Shown one piece after another: positions 1 through 10,735 of a stretch of DNA of 64,000 nucleotides. The translations under genes and the position numbers were made by a program. Position 1 is the first letter of the stretch. Each line of letters begins with the position of its first letter. This DNA comes from Sciurus carolinensis (Eukaryota > Chordata > Mammalia > Rodentia > Sciuridae). Below the pieces are notes generated by a model. The model was not told the DNA's origin, ran no database searches, and was given only the letters and a program-made list of their open reading frames with translations. Location of the stretch: assembly GCF_902686445.1 (NCBI RefSeq), contig NC_062227.1, forward strand, positions 25,784,777-25,848,776, given 5' to 3'.

Positions 1-1244
1 GCACCCAGAGGTCTCTTCAGCTGGGAGAGTTCCTTGTAGAGGTGACCCGTGGAGCACCCACATCCTCAAGAGGGAGAGAGCATGGTGTCCTGTGATCCTG
101 CAAGATGGGCTCAGGGAGTCAGAGACTTGATTGTATCCATGTGTCAAGAGGTTCCCCCATTCCTTAGTTGCACACTGATCTTGGCCCCAAATCTGAGCAG
201 CAAGAGGAAATGGAAGCATCCACCTAGAAAAAGAAAGGACTGAGGTTCTGGAAGGTGTTGGAATAATGTCATTGCCATCTTCAGTCTGAGAAGGGCCTTT
301 TCCAGATTATGAGGACGCCCCCTTTATTCTCGGCAGAGACAAAACCAGAGTACCTTTAAGTTGCAGACTTTTGAAACGGACAGGAGAGGTTGGTCAACCA
401 TACAACGTTAGTTAGGAAGAGCACCTACTGGTCTGCTATTGCACCTTAAGGTGACCATAGTGAGTCATGTTTATTTCAAAAACAGTTAAAAGAGGGTTTG
501 GGATGTTTTCAGCACAAAGAACTGATAGATGTTTGAGGTAATAGGTATGTTACTTGCCCTGACTTGATCCCTGCACAGTGTATGGAAATATCACATTGTA
601 CTCTATAAACATGAACAATTATTATGAGTCAATTAAGAACAGAAACCGAAAGGAGAAGGAAGCATCATGTGACTGAGTTGCTGACCACTAGAAGCTGCTA
701 GCAAGGGAGCTGCCTTTCCTCTCAGCTCCCTGACAGACAGGGGTATTTCTGCACATCCGTGTGTCTCTGTTCAGTGCCACACTGGAAAATTTTAAATCAA
801 AAATGAGATTTCCAGAAATGTGCTTTCCTAAATTCTTCACACGGGTGTGCTATTAATATGGAAATGAGGAAAGAGTTTAATCATGTTTGACTGTTTGCTG
901 GAAAGAAAGCAAACATGCTGATACGCTAAGTATCATCAGATTTGTTAAATGGGGTCAGGATTACAGGGCTGATAGGGGACTGATGGATTTCTTGCTGCTC
1001 ATTATCCCTATTGAATGCTTGGAATAAATTCAACACCGAGAGAGAGGCCAAGTCAGGGAGGGGCCCTCAGAAACCGTGCACCTGGCTCAGAGCTCCCGAG
1101 AAGTCGTTGCTCTTGGCAGTGACCTGGAAATCCATCCTCTCATGGTCAGTGCCTGCTGCCCCACCTGAGCCCGGTCTTACCTGCTGTGGGGTGGGTGCCA
1201 GAGTAGAAGATCAAAGTGCAGGAGTGAATAATGACTCCTCTTTT
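1..1244. other. non-coding stretch, nothing recognised
   Basis: I see no repeat that I can name, no splice-bounded open frame and no RNA gene here. The open frames are under 80 codons and do not read like protein. It is ordinary AT-leaning mammalian intergenic or intronic DNA. Confidence 0.5.
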
Positions 1245-1415
1245 TGGTAAAATTGATTCCTATTTACAAAGTGTCTCCATACACATTCTCTCAGTTAATC
1301 CTCCTGTGACTCCAGGGAGAAAGGTAAAACAGATACTTTCGTCTGCTCAGTTTATAGGTGAATAAATGAGGCCCATAGAGGTGAAGGGATTTCTCCAGTG
1401 TTTCATAGGAACAGA
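1245..1415 (-). repeat. MIR SINE fragment
   Basis: Read on the plus strand, the order is characteristic of a reversed MIR: a stretch like 'cagttaatcctcctgtgac', then 'tcagtttataggtgaata', then 'gaggcccatagaggtgaag'. These correspond to the MIR core and its conserved 'cctcagtttcctcatctgt' segment in reverse. The copy is heavily diverged, as expected of this ancient family. Confidence 0.6.
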
Positions 1416-1774
1416 CAGAACCCAGGAGCCTGCCCACTGTATCCTAGCCATTGGGTCCACAGCATGCCTGGCTCCAGCTCCCTCAGCCTCCATGTCCCAC
1501 ATGGATTCCTGCCCCCAGGAGCCTCCACTGCGTACATGTCTGAGACTAGTCCTGCTCCCAGCCACAGGAGGCAATAGCCTCAGGGTGATTTCAGAACCAA
1601 GTTCCTCTTCTTGATTAGTTAGTTGACCTTTTCAAGTAATATATGTTGCATGGCCATCTTGCAGCTCCTGGGAAGACCATGAGGAAGAGCTTCTGCCCTC
1701 ATGGAGTTTATGGTGAGGGCTGAGCAACTCAGACTTTCATGCATGTGGGAAGCTTCTAGAGACAGAGGTAAAAG

Positions 1775-1872
1775 CAGATTTTGCTTCAGTTGGTCTTTAC
1801 TGGGGCCTGAGATTCTGCATTTCTAACGGGTGATGTCAATGCTGTTGGTCCACAGACTCCATTTTGAGTCAC
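1775..1872 (+). repeat. MER5-type hAT DNA transposon fragment
   Basis: The order 'gggcctgagattctgcattt', 'ctaacgggtgatgtcaatgc', 'tgttggtccacagactcc' matches the right half of the MER5A/MER5B consensus (tgcatttctaac...ggtgatgctgatgctgctgg). The left end is missing. Non-coding fossil. Confidence 0.55.
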
Positions 1873-1889
1873 ACTCAAGGTTCAGTCCA

Positions 1890-3340
1890 GGCAAGAGACC
1901 AAGAATGTTAGTGATGCCAAATAGCATGTGGAGGAACCCTCTTTAGTTGGGTTAGGAGCCTGGTAATAGATGAAGAAACAGTTTTCTTCTCTAAGTTCTC
2001 TGAAAAATAAACTTAACACAGGATAAGAGTAGGAGGTGGTGTGCCCTATGAAAGAGTTTTTAGGGTGACCTAAGGGGACAGAGAAGAGGCACCTATTTCA
2101 GAGCTGGCTTCCTGGGGGAAAGGAAACCTGTAGCTACAATTGGAGTAGAAATTGGGCAGGCCATGGTTATAAGCAGAAAAGACAGTCCACTGGAGGCCAT
2201 GAGATCTGTGCGTGTAAAGCCCAATGAGCAAGAATGAAAGCTTAAATCTTTCAAGCTTATAAGAGTTCACTTCACCTCTGGGAAGGTACAAGTGAAGACA
2301 AGGGAGGGATTTGGCAGGATCCAGTGGTCATGATAAAGCTCAGGGTAGGATGGAGCAATGGAAGGATATGGAGTCAGAAACTGATTGGCATTGCATTTTT
2401 GAAAGCTCACACAGGCCACCCCAGGAGAGTAGATTGAGAAGAGGCAAATTGGAATTGGAAAGCGAGTTAGGTGAGAGAGTGGAAGGCTTGAATTAGGGCA
2501 GTGATCATGGAGCCAGAGACAGATGCTATGCGGGAGGATCACCTGACTTGGTCACTGGGCATGTGTGGTCTGGTGTGGTGGACATGCTGGTGATGGAGGT
2601 GTGTACTTAGGATGTGCCGTTCACTGTGCCCTTGACCTTGTTCTGTAGTTCCTGAGACCAGTATCTTGCTATTTTCCTCCCTTGTGATAAAGCTCTTGCT
2701 AATCCAGAAATGGTCTTTGTCCTATTCTCTGAAACATGTGGACTTTTTTTCCCTCTAAGTCTTGGTCTTGTTCCTACCTGTCCTCTTGGGAACCATTGTC
2801 CCCAGGCCCCTGCCACTGGCTGCTTGTCAGCTTTCATCACTGCTTATAAATTGCTGGCAGTCTCCCTTAACATTTTCTACTTGTCCATCTGGGCTATTTT
2901 CCATCCTGAACTGCTAGGCTCCAGCCTCTCTAGGTCAAAAACATCTTCCCATCGACTGCTTAGGCCAGGACACTGGAACGTACCAATCAGAACCTTGCTG
3001 AACTGGGATTCAGTGCATCAGATTCCCAAGCAAGGACTTGGGACATAAATCAAGTCAACCTTTTAATTAGACATTAGTTTCATTTACTGTCATATATAAA
3101 GAAGAGTGCCCTTGTCCCACTGAGAGTTTGTCTCTCTGTATCCTCCTTTGGGGCCTGCTTGTTTGTGATGACGATGTCACTCACAGACAATCGGATCTGT
3201 CTATGAGCATCACAGTGTGAATCAAATTTTTGCTAAAAATGAACCTTCCAAGTTTACTTCTGAAATTGTAGTTTGAGAAGACCAGGAACTTTCAACTTTC
3301 AAGTTTCCAAGGTCATGAATGCAGGAAGGAAACTATGACA
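1890..3340. other. non-coding stretch, no gene recognised
   Basis: The longest open frame (2710-3048, plus, 112 codons) is hydrophobic but matches no family known to me and has no exon boundaries. No identifiable repeat apart from short purine-rich runs near 2400-2480. Confidence 0.45.
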
Positions 3341-3341
3341 A

Positions 3342-3437
3342 AAATTTCAAAAATACCAAAAAAAATCATTTTTTTACATATATATTTCTGATCATATGTA
3401 TATATGATCAGAAATTTCAAAAGTACAAAAAAAAAAT
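3342..3437. repeat. hairpin between 70-bp-spaced direct repeats
   Basis: Two near-identical A-rich segments of about 25 bp (3342-3366 and 3412-3437, both starting 'aaatttcaaaa') lie 70 bp apart. Between them is a perfect inverted repeat with 14-bp arms, 3384-3397 and 3402-3415 (left arm 'atttctgatcatat'), and a 4-base loop. This is seen directly. The likely origin is a local tandem duplication plus palindrome formation; no function is implied. Confidence 0.8.
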
Positions 3438-3439
3438 AA

Positions 3440-4665
3440 AAGGAAAGGCTCATGGCAGTAATATCTTTCACTGTGAACCTATGTGTGTGTTAGGATTTGG
3501 AGAAACTCCAAAAATATGGACGTTAGATCTCAGAATTTGTTCCACCTGGAATACCAATGTGATGAGTTCATGACTCTGGATCCAAGAAGTACTTCTAGTG
3601 GAGGTCACATCCTTAACAAAGAAACGTGTTTGTTACCTACTCCAAAAGGGTCTTCAACAATTGGGTGCTCATGAAAAATAATTTGGTTTTCTCTCTTATC
3701 CAAACCCTTATCCCAAATATTCCAGCACTGGAGAAATGAACTACTTAGAATATTACATATATTAAAAAAATAGCCTTTGTCCTCATTTAAACTAGAAGAT
3801 AAAATAGACTTTGGACTAAAAACACTCACTCTGACTTCTTGTTTGCAAGGAGCATTTCTTCTTAGAATCACAACACTTTGACCTTATAAGCTTGGGGAGA
3901 AAGTACTATGTTGAATGAAGGGTACAATAACAGGCAGCCAGAGCACTAGAGATTTCACACACAATCTCTACATCCTGGAAAGCAGGCTTTCTTTTTCTGA
4001 AAGGTCATAGGTATAAAGCTGTGAGAAAGAAGCCTCAAAGCCCGTAGATTGCTATAACTTCATCTCTCCTCATCCCCCATGCATTTTGTCAGGGTGCTCT
4101 GGAGCCTTCTAGAAAGGATGGCGTAAATATTTGTATACTCTGACACTCACTTTCTCAGACTCACTGAGTTTGAGAACTTGGATACAACATGAGAACAGAG
4201 AGAGCCATTAGGGTCCCCAAATTAGAGGGTCTCCCCAATTTATTTCCCCTATCTTCAACTGAGTGCTTTCTCCTTCGACCTTGCTACTTGCATATAAGAA
4301 AAGAGTGATATTTTTAGTCCAAAGACTTTTATGTCCTGGTTTGAACTTGGAGAAGCCAATCTTTTTAAAAATATATACACAAAGTCATGAGCAACAGAAA
4401 ACTATTTCTGCAATGCTAGAATGGTTTGAATAAGAATTTTGATAAGAGATAAAAGTAGATTACCTCCATCATAGGAGAGAGAGGTCAGCTCAGATGACTG
4501 GAAGACCAAGAACAGGAGAGAGACCAAGGTAGCCTTAGGTAGCATTTGGGTAGGTGTGAGAGGGATTTGACAACAAGCATTTGGCAGCAGATTTCTGGAG
4601 GTCTGCCACAAGTGTGCTGCCTAAGCCAAAGGGAAAGACCAGCAGGAGCCCACTGGAAGGCTGAT
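3440..4665. other. non-coding stretch, no gene recognised
   Basis: The 88-codon minus frame at 3605-3871 has no splice sites, start context or family resemblance that I can see. No named repeat was identified before the SINE at 4678. Confidence 0.45.
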
Positions 4666-4677
4666 AAAAATAAGGAG

Positions 4678-4887
4678 GGCAGCCAGAAACAGTGGTGCAC
4701 TCCTGTATTCCCAGTTACTCTGGAGACTGAGGCAGGAGGATCACAAGTTTGAGGCCAGCCTCAGCAACTTAGTGAGACCCTGTCTCAAATAAAAATATAA
4801 AGGGCTGGAAGTGTGGCTCAGTGGCAGAGTGCTTGCCTAGCATGTGTAAAACCCTGGATACAATCCCCAGCACTGAAAACAACAACC
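4678..4887 (+). mobile_element. B1-dID composite SINE
   Basis: The left half is 7SL-derived (B1-like: 'ctgaggcaggaggatcacaa', 'gtgagaccctgtctcaaata'). The right half is a tRNA-derived ID segment ('gtgtggctcagtggcagag', 'gcttgcctagcatg', 'atccccagcactg') with an A-rich tail. Flanks 4666-4677 and 4888-4899 (aaaaataaggag / aaaaactaggag) look like an imperfect target duplication. This dimer type is characteristic of squirrel-related rodents. Confidence 0.9.
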
Positions 4888-5379
4888 AAAAACTAGGAGC
4901 AAATAAATTTTCATGTCATATAAATTTAGATTCTAGTCAGAAGGTCAAGGAAAATAAGAAAGAACTCAGTAACTCAAGGAAAAAGAGGGTCAAGATGCTG
5001 TCATCAATAAGAAGGAACACTAGATAGTCATTCTTGGCTCCAAGGAGACAAAGATGGACAAAATTCTCCTCTTCTGAGCCACAGAGGTCCCCTTGTGATC
5101 CCAGATATGAATTGCATGTGGAGGCAGAGAGGAAGTGTCCTGCTACCCTGAAGAAGTCTCCTGGCCAGCGGGGCAGGGTGTGGACTGGTGGTCTACTTGT
5201 TACACTAACATCAGATAGAACCAGCCAGGGCTGGGAGGAGGTATAGCAGAAGCTTCCTTAGTCATGATGCAGGGGTAGGCTGGCTAAGCAGATAACAAGG
5301 ACAGATAGGTAAACTACTGTGAAACAGGCAGACGTTTGTAAAATAATACAGAAGGTCTTGATTTTCAAAGCTTCCACCT

Positions 5380-5697
5380 ACCATTTTTCAACTTTAAGAT
5401 GGTGGGAAAACGATGTGCATTCAGTAGAAACTGTGCTTTGAATTTGGATCTTTTCCTGGGCAAGCTAGTGAAAGGTGGCCTGATTCTCTTTCTCGATGCT
5501 GGGCAGCACCAGCCAGCTATGACTCTTAGGCAGCCCCAGGATCACCAGGGGAAACAACCAGCATTCTATAGTGTGCAGTTTCTGGCTAGGATGTTTGGTA
5601 GGTGAAGTGCACTCAATGCATTTTTTACTTATAATAATTTCAACATACAATGAGTTTATTGGGATGTCCCCTATTATAGGCTGAGAAGCATCTGTAC
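5380..5697 (+). repeat. Tigger-like DNA transposon fossil
   Basis: Diagnostic pieces in order are 'actttaagatggtggga', 'gatgtgcattcagtagaaac', 'gatgctgggcagcacca' and 'tttcaacatacaatgagttt', ending 'gagaagcatctgtacaga'. This matches a widespread mammalian non-autonomous cut-and-paste element. I am confident it is a repeat, less so of the exact family. No transposase is encoded. Confidence 0.55.
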
Positions 5698-5859
5698 AGA
5701 TACTGAAGTCCTTGATGAGAACATCGGGACAGAGTCTAGGAAAGACTCTGGTTGGGTTCCTAACAGGAGAGGAGTGACTTGAAAGGCAGCAGGTCGAGTA
5801 ACAGTGAGACAGAGTGACATGCTTGTAGAGTTTGGCAGGGTAGAATCTGCCTGTAGAAT

Positions 5860-6322
5860 CCCCTACCTTGGAATTTCCTTTCATTATGATACTGGGATGG
5901 CTTTCTCAGACTCCTTTGCAGATGGCAAAGCAGACACACCTGCTCCAGTTTGTAGCACAAAGCGCCACCTTATACCCATTCTGCAGAAGCCATTCAGGAA
6001 GAGGATGGCGGCCAAGACCCTATGCTCAGTTTCTAGGTACAGAAGCACTGGCATGGATAGCGGCCTCTAGGAGTGCCTGGTGTCCAGTGGGGACAGCAGT
6101 GGATTTTCAGCAGATCAGTTCCTCAGAGTGGTTTTGGGCAGGGTTCTTAACGGCTTAGCCTGTGAACCTGATTATCCACCCAGGACCCTTACCCCATCCC
6201 ACCTCACCAACACCATGATATGATTCTGCGGCTCCCCAGAATCCTTTGAATAAATTCTTATTTAGCCCATCTCATCCAGCCAATTTCTGTTGCTTATACC
6301 CAAGGGAATTCTAACTGACACT
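5860..6322 (+). repeat. LTR-like sequence with poly(A) signal
   Basis: The 3' part has an AATAAA signal at 6249-6254, then 'ctgttgcttataccca' and a terminal 'ctaactgacac'. This matches the usual end of many mammalian ERVL/MaLR LTRs. The 5' part resembles the 'cagactcctttgcag' segment of related LTRs. The boundary and family are uncertain, and no internal retroviral genes are seen. Confidence 0.4.
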
Positions 6323-6329
6323 GTGATAT

Positions 6330-7025
6330 AGTCAGACTGACAGCATCTCAAAGGAGAAAGGATTTTCACACCAGGGTGTGGGAGGAATGATTTGGATGAG
6401 GGCTTGGGAGGTGGAAAATGCTGACTGTACCAGTCAGGGTCCTCCAGAGAAACAGAACAAGTTCCATATGGGATTCAGCACAGCAATCAGTGAGTGTCAT
6501 CTGTGCCCACGGCGGCAGCGGTTCCTCTTCAGGTGCTGTGCTGTGGGGGCGTGACCAGCCTCCTCCTGCAATTCTGGCACCAGGAGAGAAGCTCCATTTT
6601 GGTTGAGTTAACCTGACTCAAGAATTTTCACATATGGGAATTTCTGGCCAAAGGCAGTAGGGGATGGTAATCCAGGACTGGAAGGAAAGGGCAGGGGAGA
6701 AAAGAGAGAGAGAAAAAGAAATCTTAAATACAAACCTGAAGAGATTCCTGAACTTGAGACTTAAAGTAGAAAATAAAGGACTTGGGTTAAGAGGACTTGA
6801 ATTCATAGTGACGAATGAGCCGAGTGGCGTTTACTCAATCCTATTATGCAGAAATGTAAGTAAAGGCAGAAGTAATATGAAAACATCGTGTTTTAAATAC
6901 CAATGTGGTTCTGGAATGAACAACCTGAGACAGATGATCAGGGCTTCTGATTGCTGTTTCCATTCAACTCCTTTTCCTATTGAGTCACAGATAGGGAGTG
7001 CTCTTCTGCATTTCCTTCAGACCTA
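6330..7025. other. non-coding stretch, no gene recognised
   Basis: The start (6427-6456) resembles the 'cagggtcctccagagaaacag' motif found at the edge of some LTR-type repeats, but I cannot delimit an element. The 123-codon plus frame at 6664-7035 begins in a lysine/glutamate-rich low-complexity purine run and is not protein-like. Confidence 0.4.
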
Positions 7026-7029
7026 TGCT

Positions 7030-7170
7030 AGTTAAAGTCAAACAATATTTAGTATATGCCCATTATCTGACAGGCATGGTGCTAAGTGCTGGGATGCAAC
7101 ATGGTTTTCTTGAAGGGAGCTTAAGGTTAGTCTATCAAGGAAGACTAGCTGGAGAATCAGCTCTCTGCAT
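7030..7170 (-). repeat. L2 LINE 3' fragment
   Basis: The plus strand reads 'gacaggcatggtgctaagtg', then 'ctgggatgcaacatgg' and 'gaagggagcttaaggttag'. This is the reverse complement of the L2 3' end (gtgagctccttgagggc...cagtgcctggcacatag). Diverged and short. Confidence 0.5.
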
Positions 7171-7713
7171 TGGTGAGCATACATGGGTCTCTTGAACGTG
7201 GCACATCTGGTTATTTCTCTGTATCATAGTCCACTCTGCTCTTCTGAAATTATTCAAAGTTCATATTTTAATACTACTTCTATTGTTCTCTCAATTTCTT
7301 TCCCTATTTGCTTATTTCACAAATGTATGCTAGAACCCAGAGCTAATGAATGTGCAGTGTGATTTTTCTCCTTGTGCAAAATACTCTATGGATGCTTTCC
7401 ACAAACATACCTCTTTCAAAATGCATTCTGGGAATGCCTTCTGTGACATGGTGGCAGGGGTTTTGTAGTCCTTGCTGGATTGAGTTACAGAAGAGCAATC
7501 TTCTCCATAATGACTGCCCTGAAGCCACTTGCTTGTCCTTGTGATGATTTCTCATTTCACACCACCAACTACCCACCTAGACCTTGTAGTTGGGTTAAAA
7601 GCTGTCCCTTTATACAAGGGAAAATATTACTTTGCCAGATGTTTGCAGTTTTTCTGGTTTATCTGTATAATGTATAATTTTTAAATATCAGAAAAGTAAA
7701 GCCTTTAACATTT

Positions 7714-8506
7714 TTACATATTTTCCCCTTGACTGCCATCTCTTCTGCCCACTCTAGATAAAAGCATTGTTTCCAATTTTGTCTTCACTCCTCTTCTCTC
7801 TCTCTTAGCTCCTTGGTAATATCCTCCACAGAGGCTCACAGGCTGTTGGAATTTGGACGGGATCTTGGGATCATCTGTTGTCATGGCTCCAGGTTTCCTT
7901 TTGCTGTTCTCCAGGAGACCTTCTCTTCCAAGCAAGTCTTGCACAAAGTTCAATATATGAACCAAATCTGGAGCTTCTGCATTTGCAGTGAGGGACAGGC
8001 CTGCCTCTTCCCTAATCCACACATCGGTCCCTGAGGCACTCAGTGACGTCTTAAGCGATGCTTCTGAAAATAGATCAGCATCGGACTCTCCTGTGAAGCT
8101 CCTTAGGAGACACGGGCTTCTGCATTCCACACCCCTGCCCACAGGCCACCAAATGAGTCTTCGATGGTGGCCTGGGAATCTTCATTTCACTAAATTCCTC
8201 TGCTGAATTCAAACCACTGCCTGTTACTCCACGAGCTTCGTTTAAGAACTGCCTTTCAGGTACAGCCTCCTTTTTCTACAGAGGAGGCTCTTGAGGGCCT
8301 GCTAGAGACACAAAGCTGAACTTCCCAACAGAACACAGTCTTATCTGCTCCTCCACATGGAAAGGGTCTGAGTCCTCCCGGTGAGTGAGCGGTTCCAGCT
8401 GGCCCTCTGGTGACTACGTGGACATTTCAAACGGCAGAGTCAAACTTAATTGTTTTCTATTGCTTCTATCCCTGATATTCTGGGATCCAGGGTCACATTC
8501 TGGAGG
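7714..8506 (-). pseudogene. broken coding-like stretch, unidentified parent
   Basis: On the minus strand one frame stays protein-like from about 8506 to 8078, interrupted only by TAG codons at 8414-8416 and 8276-8278 and ending in TGA at 8075-8077. From about 8110 the coding-like signal moves to another frame and runs open to 7714. A single small indel near 8077-8110 would explain the shift. The composition is rich in Ser, Glu, Pro and Lys, with segments such as 'EAPDLVHILNFVQDLLG' and 'EEFSEMKIPRPPSKTHL'. No introns are evident across about 800 bp, which suits a processed pseudogene or a decayed large exon. I do not recognise the parent protein. No poly(A) tail or target duplication was found, so the origin is inferred. 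It could also be the remnant of a transposon ORF that I cannot name. Confidence 0.4.
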
Positions 8507-8744
8507 CCCTGAACCTGGCCTTCAGACCTCAGCTTGTGCCTCTCACTCATGACTATAGGTGACTCCCAGCTCCTCCTTGGTTTCCTGGTCAATGTCGGAG
8601 ACCTGGCAACGGCCATGCTAAACCATACTCATCTTCACAGACCTTGCTCAAACCATATTGCTTCCAAAAGACCTGCCAAACTCTGTGGCTCTGATGCTTC
8701 CATTCTTTGTCCCTGTAATAGGCTCAATGCTGCACATATTGGGG

Positions 8745-8835
8745 ATCTCCAGGCTTGCTTGAACATTAGCACAACCTGGGAACGTTTTAAAAGCCCCTCC
8801 CTGGTCCTACCTGGAGATTCTTTAGTCTGAATTAA
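8745..8835 (-). repeat. possible MER5/hAT-type fragment
   Basis: 'acattagcacaacctgggaa' followed by 'cgttttaaaagcccc' and 'ctacctggagattctttagt' loosely follows the left half of MER5-like elements (catcagaatcacctggagggcttgttaaaa). Weak, low-identity match; the orientation is tentative. Confidence 0.25.
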
Positions 8836-9294
8836 GCTCTTTGAATTTTTTCAAAGATTTACCCACTGCCCACCTCCTCTCTCTGTCCCTCCACCACCCC
8901 ACAACCTGTGACTCTAGCACAAAACCAAGGTTTAAAACTATTGCTCTAATTTGAATAGAGTTAATATGGGGCACATCTGGCTCCCTGGCAAGACTGTAGG
9001 ACTGGCTAGTGTATGAACAATGTCCTGTTCACCTTTCTATTGCATTTCTTGCTTGCTTCCTTTGTGAAGTTACTGAAATTCTTGCACCCCTGCAGTGTGT
9101 CAGATACTGAAGACACAATGTGTAGAGATGTCAGATACATGGACATATAATGCATCGTTTTTATACTGTTGATAACTTTAGGACTGTGATCTCCTGAAAG
9201 GGCCCTGCCCAGCTTTAACCCATAACCACACACCCTGAAGCCGCAGTTCCCAGTGCAAAGCCCAGTTGCTTCCATAACTGGCTGGCCTGTGTGT

Positions 9295-9390
9295 AAACTT
9301 GAGATCAGACATTTCCTAACTGTAAGGTTGAGCAGGTCACTTGATCTCTGTCTGAACCTGTTTCCTTACCTACTAGAGTGTTGTCTGTCT
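9295..9390 (+). repeat. MIR SINE fragment
   Basis: 'ctaactgtaaggttgagcag', then 'gtcacttgatctctgtctg' and 'aacctgtttccttacctac' follow the MIR core (agctgtgtgaccttgggcaagtcacttaacctct...cctcagtttcctcatctg). Confidence 0.5.
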
Positions 9391-9434
9391 TGTGTTCCTA
9401 AGTGGGTTTTTCTTTGTATTTATGTATTTTGGGG

Positions 9435-9570
9435 CTTATCAATCTTTTGGAGTTCATAAATCAATGTTTTTTCATCAAATTTGGGGAAAGTTCAGTCATT
9501 ATTTCATCAAATGTATTTTGTTTTCTCTTTCTGGGATTCCAATTACGTATCTATGTGAGATCACTTTATA
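9435..9570. repeat. possible old L1 (L1M-type) fragment
   Basis: 'ttttttcatcaaatttgggg', 'tcattatttcatcaaatgta' and 'tctttctgggattccaatta' resemble a segment found in old L1M 3' regions (catcaaatttgggaaa...cattatttcttcaaat...ctgggactcccatta). No coding capacity remains. Confidence 0.35.
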
Positions 9571-9599
9571 CTTGCCCATGAACCTGGAGTAAATAAATG

Positions 9600-10555
9600 G
9601 GTCAGTATTAAATATGTATATGTTCTCTCTCTGTGGGATTGTTGTAAGAATTGGAGGTGGATGAGAAACTGGTTACCGCTCTCAGTGACCACCCGATCAA
9701 TGTAGACCTTTCTCTTTCCTCTTGGGGACAGCAATCCAGCCTTGCTGGCACATCTAAGGCTGCTGAGACCCCTGGAGAAAATCAGGAGGGCGTGGCTGCT
9801 GTCTGCACACAGAACAAGACAAAACATAGGTAGAACTGGCAGTTGACCAGCAATGTTTTGAAGCCAAATGAGAAAACATTTGAGTGATTAAAAAAGTTGC
9901 AATTTTAAGCTCCCAGGAAAGGTTAGGTAGTGTTACCCTTCAAATAAACTGGAAGGGTCGCAGACAATTCTCAGAGAAGAAATTTTGAAATAGATGAAAG
10001 TTGGCTTCATTTGACAAGTGAAACCATAGGTCTGATTCCACTAGTGTAGCTGTGTAGCTTTGGAACTTCCTGGATCATGTTTTACACATTGGTTCAATCT
10101 TTAAAAATATAAAAGAGGAAAAGAAAAGTTAGCTATTTTAAATCTGTCTTCTGAAAGGGAATGGAGGCTTTGTCTTGTTTTGTTTACAAAAACAGATCCA
10201 AATAGTGATATGTGACCACATTCCACCAAATTTTCTTTTCTGATATTAGTTCGATGATTTTCCCTGTATGTACGGGTATAAGCATATCTGTTTCCTGTGC
10301 TGGATGTCATGAAGCTCTAAAGAGAATTTTGCAACAGCCTCAACTTTTCTGGTATCCAAACTGAACTAGAGAAGGGCTTGCAGATTTCAAAGATGAGGAC
10401 TTTTCTGATTTCAACCGTAGCTAGCATACCAATGCCATTTGACTTCTATAGAAAATGTGATTTTTACTATCGTTACTATTTTGTTCAGCTATGTATGTAC
10501 TTATGCTGTGGTTAATTGTTTAAGAGCTATGTGAGAGTGGCTTGGGTGCTATTTC
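9600..10555. other. non-coding stretch, nothing recognised
   Basis: No named repeat, RNA gene or credible exon. The plus frame at 9651-9833 and minus frame at 9561-9827 overlap antisense to each other and neither reads like protein. Confidence 0.45.
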
Positions 10556-10558
10556 ACA

Positions 10559-10735
10559 TATTTTTTTCCCCATTTTTCTCTTCTTAATCTTTCTCTTTCC
10601 CTCCTTTTTTTCTCCCTGATTCCTCTCCCCTCCTTCCTTCTTTTCTTTCTTTCTTCCTTCCTTCCTTCCTTCCTTCCTTCCTTTCCTGCTTTATTTCTTT
10701 CTTCTTTCCTCCCTTCCTTTCTTCCTTTATTCTTT
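10559..10735. repeat. polypyrimidine tract with (TTCC)n core
   Basis: About 175 bp that is almost pure C/T on the plus strand, with a regular TTCC core at roughly 10651-10684 and irregular TTTC/CCTT units either side. Such tracts are length-variable and can adopt triplex structures; nothing more is implied. Confidence 0.9.

Noticed and set aside
7988..8206. Plus-strand frames antisense to the broken coding stretch
   Set aside because: Short and inconsistent. The minus strand carries the continuous protein-like reading.
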